9,104 nucleotides of DNA. It comes from Acidovorax sp. (GTDB taxonomy: Bacteria > Pseudomonadota > Gammaproteobacteria > Burkholderiales > Burkholderiaceae_C). The notes beneath the pieces are model-generated. The model did not search any database. It was given only the letters and a program-made list of their open reading frames with translations, and had not been told where the DNA came from. The translations under genes were made by a program, and so were the position numbers. Shown here in pieces: positions 1 through 6,395 of this stretch. The stretch spans positions 1 to 9,104 of the forward strand of contig JASLFM010000264.1 in the NCBI GenBank assembly GCA_030150585.1. The letters are read 5' to 3'. Within the stretch, counting starts at the first letter, position 1. The number at the start of each line of letters is the position of its first letter.

Positions 1-591
1 GGCTCCCGCGGCCCCAAGGTATTCGTGTGCGCCACCAACGTGCGTACGGGGCGTGGCGAGATTTTTTCGGGGCCGCGTCTGTCGGCCGATGCCGTCATGG
101 CTTCCGCCTGTCTGCCACTGCTGTTCAAGGCAGTGCAGATCGACGGCGAGCACTACTGGGACGGTGGCTATTCAGGCAACCCGGCTCTGTACCCGCTCAT
201 TTACCAAACCGAGAGCGCGGACATCCTGCTCGTGCAGATCAACCCGATCGAGCACCGCGACCTGCCCGATAACGCGCAGGAAATCATCGAGCGCATGAAC
301 GAGGTGACGTTCAACGCGAGCCTGCTGTCGGAGATGCGCGCCATCGAGTTCGTGCGCCGTCTGCTGGCCGAGGGGCGGCTCGACCCCCAGCGCTACAAGA
401 ATGTACGGCTGCACCGCATCGACGGAGGGGCCGTGCTTGCGCCCTTTGGTGCATCGAGCAAGACACGGGCCGACCTCTCCTTCGTGCGCCAGCTGTTCGC
501 GCTGGGCCGCACCGAGGGCGAGAGGTGGCTCAAGCAGCACCGGCACGACGTGGGCGTGCGGCCGACCATCAACATCGCGGACAATCCCTGA
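1..591 (+). CDS. patatin-like phospholipase family protein (3' part, 5' truncated by window)
   Basis: The reading frame is open from base 1 to the stop at 589-591 and gives the last 196 residues of a patatin-family acyl hydrolase. Visible family marks are the ASACLPLLF segment (window residues 34-42) that precedes the active-site strand, and D54-G-G in YWDGGYSGNP, the catalytic Asp of the patatin Ser-Asp dyad. The nucleophile motif G-x-S-x-G and oxyanion loop would lie upstream of the window. The following INPIE and NEVTFN...EMRAIEFV segments are typical of the bacterial patatin-like group that often handles membrane lipids or storage polymer; the substrate cannot be told. The hinT start follows 32 bases later with no terminator visible between them, so cotranscription is possible. 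The family call is secure; the precise enzyme activity is not. Confidence 0.88.
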   Translation, partial: GSRGPKVFVCATNVRTGRGEIFSGPRLSADAVMASACLPLLFKAVQIDGEHYWDGGYSGNPALYPLIYQTESADILLVQINPIEHRDLPDNAQEIIERMNEVTFNASLLSEMRAIEFVRRLLAEGRLDPQRYKNVRLHRIDGGAVLAPFGASSKTRADLSFVRQLFALGRTEGERWLKQHRHDVGVRPTINIADNP

Positions 592-623
592 GCCATCTTC
601 CGCGCTCGACTGCCACTTCTTCC

Positions 624-980
624 ATGCACGATCCGAACTGCCTCTTTTGTAAGATCATCGCCGGCCAGATCCCGTCCAGGAAAGTCTACGAGGACGAGGA
701 CATCTTCGCGTTCCACGACATCCATCCCTGGGCGCCCGTGCACTTCCTCATGGTGCCCAAGCGGCACGTTGCTTCCATGGCCCACGTGGGCGCCGAGCAT
801 GCCGAGGTGCTTGGCCGCATGATGACCCTGGCCCCCCGGCTGGCGCTGGAACAGGGCTGCAATCCCTACCCCGAGGGTGGTTTCCGCATCGTGGTAAATA
901 CAGGGGCAGAAGGGGGGCAGGAAATCCACCATCTGCACATCCACGTGATGGGCGGACCGCGCCCCTGGCTCAAGGGCTGA
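624..980 (+). CDS. hinT: histidine triad (HIT) nucleotide-binding protein, HinT type
   Basis: A 118-residue protein of normal HIT length. HinT enzymes are cytoplasmic purine nucleoside phosphoramidases that also hydrolyse aminoacyl-adenylates. C6-L-F-C9 near the N-terminus matches the zinc-site Cys pair of PKCI/HINT proteins. The region from N92 (NTGAEGGQE) leads into the triad H103-L-H105-I-H107-V-M followed by GG, where the middle His (H105) is the nucleophile by analogy with human HINT1 His112. The start at ATG 624 is chosen because the family begins with this D-x-x-C-x-F-C segment; the frame stays open upstream but only into the phospholipase gene. No good Shine-Dalgarno is present (CTTCTTCC precedes ATG). 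The gene sits between the phospholipase and tatA, a position common in Burkholderiales where hinT precedes tatABC. Confidence 0.93.
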   Translation: MHDPNCLFCKIIAGQIPSRKVYEDEDIFAFHDIHPWAPVHFLMVPKRHVASMAHVGAEHAEVLGRMMTLAPRLALEQGCNPYPEGGFRIVVNTGAEGGQEIHHLHIHVMGGPRPWLKG

Positions 981-1005
981 GCGCCCGCTCCCAGCTGCAA
1001 GGGAT

Positions 1006-1037
1006 ATGACAGCCTTGTCATGCCCGGCGTCTACAAT
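1006..1037 (+). promoter_or_regulatory. candidate tatABC promoter with overlapping inverted repeat
   Basis: TACAAT (1032-1037) is one mismatch from the sigma70 -10 consensus and lies 25 bases before the tatA ATG. Upstream is a perfect inverted repeat, ATGACA (1006-1011), GCCT, TGTCAT (1016-1021). Its left arm ATGACA is one base from the -35 consensus but would leave a 20-base spacer, and TTGTCA (1015-1020) would leave only 11, so neither -35 is well placed. The weak -35 and the dyad at that place suggest either activator dependence or a repressor site. This is inference from spacing alone. Confidence 0.4.
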
Positions 1038-1062
1038 GGACTGATTCGTTAGGAGATTTTTC

Positions 1063-1308
1063 ATGGGCTCGTTTTCCATCTGGCACTGGTTGATCGTGCT
1101 GCTGATTGTCGTCATGGTGTTCGGCACCAAGAAGCTCAAGAACATCGGCTCCGACCTGGGCGGTGCCGTGAAGGGTTTCAAGGACGGCATGAAGGACGGC
1201 AGCGCGCCCGATGACGCCGCCAAGACCGCTGCACCCGCCGGCCAGGTCGCCAACCAGCAGGCCGCAGACAAGACCACCATCGACGTGGAAGCCAAGCAAA
1301 AGAGCTGA
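1063..1308 (+). CDS. tatA: Sec-independent protein translocase subunit TatA
   Basis: An 81-residue TatA. It is the pore- or patch-forming subunit that is recruited to TatBC to move folded, twin-arginine-signal proteins across the inner membrane. A short N-terminal transmembrane helix covers about residues 5-20 (SIWHWLIVLLIVVMVF), followed by the FGTKKL hinge (F20-G21), an amphipathic helix to about residue 43 with NIGSDLGGAVKGFKDG, and a polar, unstructured tail. Position 8, Gln in E. coli TatA, is His here. ATG 1063 has a clear AGGAGA Shine-Dalgarno (1051-1056, 6-base spacing), the best in the tat operon. It is followed after 15 bases by tatB; the three tat genes lie in order on one strand and are probably one transcript. 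Confidence 0.97.
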   Translation: MGSFSIWHWLIVLLIVVMVFGTKKLKNIGSDLGGAVKGFKDGMKDGSAPDDAAKTAAPAGQVANQQAADKTTIDVEAKQKS

Positions 1309-1323
1309 TCGCCTGAGCTTTCC

Positions 1324-1791
1324 ATGATCGACATTGGCCTGTCCAAGATGGCGCTGATCGGCGCCGTGGCGCTGATCGTCATCGGCCCCGAAAAGCTGCC
1401 GCGCGTGGCGCGGACCGTGGGTACCCTGCTGGGCAAGGCGCAGCGCTACGTCAACGATGTGAAGGCCGAGGTCAATCGTTCCATGGAGCTCGACGAGCTC
1501 AGGAAGATGAAGGACCAGGTGGAAGGCGCGGCCCGCGAGGTCGAGCATTCCATCCAGACCGAGGCCAGCGCATTCGAGAAGGACTGGGCCGACGCCACGG
1601 GTGCGGCCGCACCGTCCTCTCCCACGTTCGATGAAGCCCCGGCCGTGCCGGCCTACAAGCACCCCGGCAAGAACTGGCGCCTCAAGCGTGGGGCGATGCC
1701 GCAGTGGTACAAGGCGCGGGCGGGCGTGCGCACCAAGGCCCTGTCGGGCGCGGCGCGCGTGGCGCGCTACCGGCCGCAGAAATTCCATTGA
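1324..1791 (+). CDS. tatB: Sec-independent protein translocase subunit TatB
   Basis: A 155-residue TatB, the partner of TatC in the signal-peptide receptor complex. It has the short N-terminal helix (about residues 3-20, IGLSKMALIGAVALIVI), the diagnostic GPEKLP motif (21-26), a long charged amphipathic helix (about 27-80), an Ala/Pro-rich linker (about 91-112), then a basic tail. Residues 112-155 hold 13 Lys/Arg and no Asp/Glu, unlike the E. coli TatB tail. Position 8 is Lys (codon AAG at 1345-1347), where E. coli TatB has Glu8. Length and order (between tatA and tatC) distinguish it from a second TatA. The start has only a weak ribosome binding site (GAG in CTGAGCTTTCC). Confidence 0.96.
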   Translation: MIDIGLSKMALIGAVALIVIGPEKLPRVARTVGTLLGKAQRYVNDVKAEVNRSMELDELRKMKDQVEGAAREVEHSIQTEASAFEKDWADATGAAAPSSPTFDEAPAVPAYKHPGKNWRLKRGAMPQWYKARAGVRTKALSGAARVARYRPQKFH

Positions 1792-1838
1792 CATTCCGCG
1801 CGGGGGCTTGAGAACGCTGCCTCCGGGGCGATCCTTCC

Positions 1839-2627
1839 ATGTCCGAAAAAACCTCCCAAGAAGACGAACTGGCTGGCACCGAGCAGCCCTTCGTGCAGCA
1901 TCTCATGGAGCTGCGCGACCGCCTGCTCTACTGCATCTACGGCATCGCCGTGGCATTGGTGCTGCTGGCCATCTGGCCCGGCCCCGGTGGTTTGATCGAC
2001 TGGATCGCCCTGCCCATCCGCCACCACATGCCGCCGGATGCCAAGCTCATCGCTGTGGGGGTGTTCTCGCCCTTCTTCGTGCCCATGAAGGTGCTGCTGA
2101 TGGGGGCTGTGCTGCTGTCCCTGCCCTGGCTCATGTACCAGGCCTGGGCCTTCGTCGCGCCGGGCCTATACAGCCATGAGAAGAAGTTCGCGCTGCCGCT
2201 CATCGTTTTTGGCAGCTTCCTGGCCTATGCAGGCATTGCCTTCGTGCAGTTCTTCGTGCTGGACCGGATGTTTGGCTTCATCCAGCGTTTCACCCCCGAG
2301 GCCGTGGCCGCCACGCCGGACATCGCTTCCTACGTCGAGTCCATCCTGTCGCTGTACCTGGCGTTCGGCGTCACTTTCCAGGTGCCCATTGTGGTGATGC
2401 TGCTGGTGCGGTTTGGCATCGTGGACATCCCCAAGCTCAAGTCTTTCCGGGGCTACTTCGTCGTTGTGGCCTTCATCGTGGCGGCGGTGGTCACGCCCCC
2501 CGATGTGATGTCCCAGCTTGCGCTGGCCATTCCGATGTGCTTTCTGTACGAGATTGGCATCCTCGCTGCGGGTTGGTTCCTCAAGGTGTCCAAGCCGCCC
2601 GAGGAAGCGGAAGAAGCCAAGCCCTGA
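1839..2627 (+). CDS. tatC: Sec-independent protein translocase subunit TatC
   Basis: A 262-residue polytopic TatC, the core receptor for twin-arginine signal peptides. Family signatures in order are HLMELRDRL (21-29), SPFFVPMKV (77-85), QAWAFVAPGLY (101-111) with S-H-E114-K (equivalent to the E. coli signal-recognition Glu103), an FGVTFQVPI segment (176-184) and TPPD (219-222). Six transmembrane helices are readable, at about 30-47, 87-108, 118-141, 166-190, 205-218 and 225-245. At the position of E. coli Glu170 there is Gln181. The C-terminus is short and acidic (PPEEAEEAKP). The start ATG 1839 follows tatB by 47 bases with no strong Shine-Dalgarno. A strong terminator follows the stop, so tatC closes the operon. 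Confidence 0.97.
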   Translation: MSEKTSQEDELAGTEQPFVQHLMELRDRLLYCIYGIAVALVLLAIWPGPGGLIDWIALPIRHHMPPDAKLIAVGVFSPFFVPMKVLLMGAVLLSLPWLMYQAWAFVAPGLYSHEKKFALPLIVFGSFLAYAGIAFVQFFVLDRMFGFIQRFTPEAVAATPDIASYVESILSLYLAFGVTFQVPIVVMLLVRFGIVDIPKLKSFRGYFVVVAFIVAAVVTPPDVMSQLALAIPMCFLYEIGILAAGWFLKVSKPPEEAEEAKP

Positions 2628-2636
2628 TTCATCCCT

Positions 2637-2685
2637 AAAAGAAGCTGCCAGCGCCCATGCAAAGAGCGCTGGCAGCTTCTTTTTT
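2637..2685. terminator. bidirectional intrinsic terminator between convergent tatC and protease gene
   Basis: Perfect 18-bp arms, AAAAGAAGCTGCCAGCGC (2637-2654) and its complement (2666-2683), enclose an 11-nt loop. On the + strand the hairpin ends in six T (2680-2685). On the - strand it ends in TTTT after the arm (2640-2637). It lies 9 bases after the tatC stop and 15 bases beyond the stop of the convergent protease gene, so it can serve both. Its inner arms, AGCGC / GCGCT around 11 nt, match the palindrome before pdxA (4695-4730). Confidence 0.88.
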
Positions 2686-2700
2686 GATAGTGTCCGGTGG

Positions 2701-3849
<1,149 letters not shown>

Positions 3850-3928
3850 GAAATCCATCGATGGGCAGTGAATGCGCCATTGTGCGCCAAGCACATCCGG
3901 TGCGCGCAGGGGCTGAGACAATCGGCCC
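3850..3928. promoter_or_regulatory. divergent promoter region between protease gene and Nif3-family gene
   Basis: This 79-base gap must hold both start signals. On the + strand GACAAT (3917-3922) is a -10-like hexamer ending only 6 bases before the Nif3 ATG, implying little or no 5' leader. On the - strand CACAAT (3884-3879) is a -10-like hexamer 30 bases before the protease ATG. No good -35 box was found at 16-18 bases for either. An inverted repeat TGTGC-GCCAA-GCACA (3881-3895) lies at the centre and overlaps the - strand -10. These are weak, composition-prone signals. Confidence 0.3.
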
Positions 3929-4678
3929 ATGAGCATTTTCCGCAACGAACTGCTGCGCGGCTTCGACGGCCTGTTGCAGCCCGAACGCTTCAAGGACTAC
4001 GGCCCGAACGGCCTGCAGGTCGAGGGCAAGCCCCTGGTCGGGCGCCTGGTGAGCGGCGTGACGGCCAGCCGCGCACTCATCGAGGCCGCGATCGATGCGC
4101 GCGCCGATGCGATCTTCGTGCACCATGGCCTGTTCTGGCGGGGCCAGGACGGGCGGGTGGTGGGCTGGATGAAGGAGCGCCTGCGCCTGCTGCTCGCGCA
4201 CGACATCAGCCTCTTCGCCTACCATCTGCCACTCGATGCGCACCCCGAGTTGGGTAACAACGCGCAACTCGGCCGCGTACTCGGCTGGCAGGCCGACCAG
4301 CGCTTCGGCGAGCAGGACCTGGGCTTTGCCGCCGACGCTGCGTTTGCGGATGGGAACGCTCTGGCTGCGCATGTGCAGCAGGCCCTGGGCCGCAGCGTCA
4401 CCCTCGCAAAGGGTGACGAGCGGACCATCCGCCGCGTGGCCTGGTGCACGGGCGGGGCGCAGGGCTTCTTCGAGGCCGCTATTGCCGCGGGGGCCGATGC
4501 CTTCGTCACGGGCGAGATTTCCGAACCCCAGGCGCACCTCGCGCGCGAGACGGGCGTGGCCTTTCTCGCGGCGGGCCACCATGCCACCGAGCGCTACGGT
4601 GCACCGGCCGTGGCCGCGCACGTGGCGGCGCAATACGGGCTCGAGCACCGCTTCATCGAAATCGACAACCCGGCTTGA
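3929..4678 (+). CDS. Nif3-like dinuclear metal-centre hexameric protein (YbgI/DUF34 family)
   Basis: A 249-residue protein closely resembling E. coli YbgI (247 residues). Shared segments include YGPNGLQVEG (24-33), VHHGLFW (64-70), HLPLDAHPELGNNAQL (99-114), RVAWCTGG (169-176) and AAGHHATER (214-222). Metal ligands of the dinuclear site by analogy are H65, H66, D103, H217 and E221, all present. The family is hexameric. Members are annotated as 'GTP cyclohydrolase 1 type 2' by homology, but the true reaction is unsettled, so no function is asserted here. The ATG at 3929 is fixed by the family N-terminus; no Shine-Dalgarno precedes it and GACAAT sits at -10 distance, suggesting a near-leaderless message. 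pdxA follows after 58 bases containing a palindrome. Confidence 0.93.
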   Translation: MSIFRNELLRGFDGLLQPERFKDYGPNGLQVEGKPLVGRLVSGVTASRALIEAAIDARADAIFVHHGLFWRGQDGRVVGWMKERLRLLLAHDISLFAYHLPLDAHPELGNNAQLGRVLGWQADQRFGEQDLGFAADAAFADGNALAAHVQQALGRSVTLAKGDERTIRRVAWCTGGAQGFFEAAIAAGADAFVTGEISEPQAHLARETGVAFLAAGHHATERYGAPAVAAHVAAQYGLEHRFIEIDNPA

Positions 4679-4694
4679 TAACTCCTTTTTTCAT

Positions 4695-4730
4695 AGCTGC
4701 TAGCGCAGATTCATCAAGCGCTGGAGCCCT
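4695..4730 (+). repeat. imperfect palindrome carrying the pdxA ribosome binding site
   Basis: AGCTGCTAGCGC (4695-4706), an 11-nt spacer, and GCGCTGGAGCCC (4718-4729) form an imperfect inverted repeat. AGCGC/GCGCT pair perfectly and GCT (4696-4698) with AGC (4725-4727) can extend the stem across a mismatch or bulge. It has the same AGCGC / 11-nt / GCGCT layout as the terminator at 2637-2685 and resembles short intergenic repeats I associate with Comamonadaceae. The right arm includes GGAG (4723-4726), the only Shine-Dalgarno-like sequence before the pdxA ATG (10-base spacing), and is followed by TTTT, so it could act as a weak terminator or translation control hairpin. Confidence 0.6.
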
Positions 4731-4736
4731 TTTCTT

Positions 4737-5774
4737 ATGAAAGCACCGCTTCCTATCGCCATCACGCAAGGCGACCCCGCCGGCATCGGCCCCGAAATTG
4801 TCGCCAAGGCCTTCCGCGATGCGCCCGAGGAACTGCACGGCTGCTTTGCCGTGGGCGATCCGGCCACGCTGCGCCGTGCTGCGGCGTGTATCGAAGGGCC
4901 GGGCCGGCCTTCGCTTCCGGTGGCGTTGCTGGCGGATGCGGGTGAGGCATGGCGGGCGCCGCCGCGCTGCCTGCCCGTGCTGGCGCTGCCGGGCCTGCCC
5001 GGGCCGCAGCCCTGGGGCATGGTGAGTGCCGAGGCGGGCCGCGCGGCCGCGCAATGCGTGGAATGGGCCGCGCGCGCCGCGCTGCGCGGCGAGGTGGCGG
5101 CGCTTGTCACCGCGCCGCTGCACAAGGAGGCGCTCTCGGCCGCGGGCGTGCACTTCCCGGGCCACACCGAGCTGCTGCAGGCAGAGGCCGCGCGCCATGC
5201 GGACGTGCCGCTGGCCGGTATGCCCGTGCGCATGATGCTCGCGAGCGACGAGCTGTGCACGGTGCTCGTGAGCATCCACGTGTCGCTGCGCGATGCCATC
5301 GAGGCCGTTACGCTCGACAACGTGTTGCAGACGCTGCGCATCACGCACGCGGCGCTCGCGCGCAGCCTGGGACGCAGACCGCGCATCGCCGTTGCGGGGC
5401 TCAACCCGCACGCGGGCGAGGGGGGGCTGTTCGGCCGCGAGGAGCTCGACGTGATTGTCCCGGCCGTGGCCCAGGCGCGGGCCGAAGGGCTGGACGTGCA
5501 CGGCCCCTATGCGCCCGACACGGTGTTCATGCGCGCGCGCCACACGCCTGAGCGGCCCGGCGAGTTCGATGTGGTGGTGGCCATGTACCACGACCAGGGG
5601 CTCATCCCCGTGAAGTACCTCGGCGTGGACAAGGGCGTGAACGTCACGCTGGGCCTGCCGCTGGTGCGCACCAGCCCAGACCATGGAACGGCCTTCGACA
5701 TCGCGGGCCGGGGCGTGGCCGATGCGGCGAGTCTGATCGAGGCCGTGCGCATGGCGCGCCGCCTGGCGGCATAA
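4737..5774 (+). CDS. pdxA: 4-hydroxythreonine-4-phosphate dehydrogenase PdxA
   Basis: A 345-residue NAD-dependent, metal-requiring oxidoreductase. It oxidises 4-phosphohydroxy-L-threonine; the decarboxylated product is condensed by PdxJ with 1-deoxyxylulose 5-phosphate to form pyridoxine 5'-phosphate. Signatures are TQGDPAGIGPE (10-20), substrate-binding H142-T143 (GHTE), metal ligands H181 (SIHVSL), H225 (NPHAGEGGLFG) and H285 (YHDQGLIP), plus K293, N302 and R311 matching E. coli K274, N283 and R292 at a constant offset. The end, TSPDHGTAFDIAG, is also classical. Length is slightly above E. coli (329). The start ATG 4737 gives the usual short lead before the TQGDP motif; its ribosome site lies in the preceding palindrome. 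Here pdxA follows a Nif3-family gene rather than the surA/rsmA neighbours of E. coli. PdxA2-type paralogues are similar, so the exact role is slightly less certain than the family. Confidence 0.94.
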   Translation: MKAPLPIAITQGDPAGIGPEIVAKAFRDAPEELHGCFAVGDPATLRRAAACIEGPGRPSLPVALLADAGEAWRAPPRCLPVLALPGLPGPQPWGMVSAEAGRAAAQCVEWAARAALRGEVAALVTAPLHKEALSAAGVHFPGHTELLQAEAARHADVPLAGMPVRMMLASDELCTVLVSIHVSLRDAIEAVTLDNVLQTLRITHAALARSLGRRPRIAVAGLNPHAGEGGLFGREELDVIVPAVAQARAEGLDVHGPYAPDTVFMRARHTPERPGEFDVVVAMYHDQGLIPVKYLGVDKGVNVTLGLPLVRTSPDHGTAFDIAGRGVADAASLIEAVRMARRLAA

Positions 5775-5797
5775 AAAAACCCGCGGCCCGCGGGTTT
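5773..5797 (-). terminator. intrinsic terminator for mscL, overlapping the pdxA stop
   Basis: AAACCCGCG (5777-5785) and CGCGGGTTT (5789-5797) form a 9-bp stem with a 3-nt loop. Read on the - strand the hairpin is followed by seven T (5779-5773), the expected rho-independent form, 21 bases after the mscL stop. On the + strand only TTT follows, so termination of pdxA is possible but weaker. The T tract covers two bases of the pdxA TAA stop codon, so the convergent genes share the signal. Confidence 0.85.
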
Positions 5798-5817
5798 GGG
5801 AGGGAGGGGTATCCGGC

Positions 5818-6246
5818 TCAGCGCTTGAGGCTGTCCCGGATTTCGCGCAGCAGCACGATGTCCTCGGGTGTCACGGGCTCTGGTGCCGGTGCAGGCGGGG
5901 CTTCGCGCTTGAGGCGGTTGATCTGCTTGACCATCATGAAGATGATGAAGGCCAGGATGATGAAATTCACCGCCACGGTGATGAAGTTGCCGTAGGCGAA
6001 CACGGGAACACCGGCCTTTTTGAGCGCGTCGAGTGTCGTGGCCGTGCCGGGCGGCACGCTGCCGAGCACCACGAAGAGGTTGGAAAAATCGAGCTTGCCG
6101 AACACCATGCCCACGAGCGGCATGATGAGGTCGGCCACGACCGAGTCCACGATCTTGCCGAAGGCTCCGCCGATGATCACGCCCACGGCGAGGTCGATGA
6201 CGTTGCCCTTGACGGCGAACTCCCTGAATTCTTTCAACATGCTCAT
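5818..6246 (-). CDS. mscL: large-conductance mechanosensitive channel MscL
   Basis: A 142-residue MscL (E. coli 136), the homopentameric inner-membrane valve that opens under high membrane tension to release solutes on hypo-osmotic shock. It contains the N-terminal amphipathic segment MLKEFREFAVKGNVIDLAVG, pore helix TM1 (about 15-45) with gate residues G22, G26 and G30, a periplasmic loop (about 52-82), TM2 (about 84-107, YGNFITVAVNF onward), a charged RLKRE cluster, a Pro/Ala linker (117-127) and the C-terminal bundle helix (about 128-142, LLREIRDSLKR). The start at 6246 is supported by AGGAG (6260-6256, 9-base spacing); the second ATG (6240) is two codons in and less well placed. It is divergent from petABC and converges on pdxA. 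Confidence 0.97.
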   Translation of the reverse strand: MSMLKEFREFAVKGNVIDLAVGVIIGGAFGKIVDSVVADLIMPLVGMVFGKLDFSNLFVVLGSVPPGTATTLDALKKAGVPVFAYGNFITVAVNFIILAFIIFMMVKQINRLKREAPPAPAPEPVTPEDIVLLREIRDSLKR

Positions 6247-6281
6247 ATTTGTTAGCTCCTGCTAAAGGCTGCAAAAACTGC

Positions 6282-6309
6282 AGTATTGCTTGACTTGGTG
6301 CAGTGTCAA
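6282..6309 (-). promoter_or_regulatory. candidate mscL promoter
   Basis: On the - strand a perfect TTGACA (6309-6304) is followed after 16 bases by AATACT (6287-6282), a 4-of-6 match to the -10 consensus, 35 bases before the mscL ATG. Most of the -35 box falls inside one arm of the dyad CTTGAC-N10-GTCAAG (6289-6310). Confidence 0.5.
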
Positions 6310-6310
6310 G
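6289..6310. repeat. inverted repeat CTTGAC-N10-GTCAAG in the mscL/petA gap
   Basis: Perfect 6-bp arms, CTTGAC (6289-6294) and GTCAAG (6305-6310), are separated by 10 bases. The 22-bp size and position over the mscL -35 and spacer are operator-like. One arm being a -35 consensus raises the chance of coincidence; no regulator is identified. Confidence 0.35.
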
Positions 6311-6323
6311 GCACGGGGTCCGG

Positions 6324-6353
6324 TTGGAATAACCATTTTCACTCCGCTACAAT
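6324..6353 (+). promoter_or_regulatory. candidate petABC promoter
   Basis: TTGGAA (6324-6329), an 18-base spacer and TACAAT (6348-6353) form a good sigma70-type promoter. It predicts a transcript start near 6360 and a leader of about 35 bases before the petA ATG. It is the only clear + strand promoter upstream of petABC; no promoter or terminator is visible between the three pet genes. Confidence 0.6.
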
Positions 6354-6395
6354 TTGAGGTTGACCCCCATTCTGAGATGTTCATCGAGGATCCCC

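Noticed and set aside
1015..1037. TTGTCA plus TACAAT as a conventional -35/-10 pair for tatA
   Set aside because: The spacer is only 11 bases, too short for sigma70; TTGTCA is better seen as part of the inverted repeat.
393..1436. 347-codon - strand open frame spanning patatin, hinT, tatA and tatB
   Set aside because: It crosses four confident + strand genes and an intergenic promoter, with no family resemblance or ribosome site.
3855..3864. Palindrome CCATCGATGG at the protease start
   Set aside because: A 10-bp palindrome is expected by chance at this scale and here it is made by a codon context around an alternative ATG.
4653..5684. 343-codon - strand open frame opposite pdxA
   Set aside because: Arg/His/Ala-rich shadow of pdxA; all active-site motifs are on the + strand frame.
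6269..6283. Small inverted repeat CTGCA-AAAAC-TGCAG before mscL
   Set aside because: Arms of only 5 bp around an A run, with no T tract in a terminating position; too short to support a feature.
6354..6395. Upstream TTG start extending petA by 14 codons
   Set aside because: It begins directly after the TACAAT -10 box, so would not be transcribed from that promoter, while ATG 6396 has a GAGGA site and the expected Rieske N-terminus.
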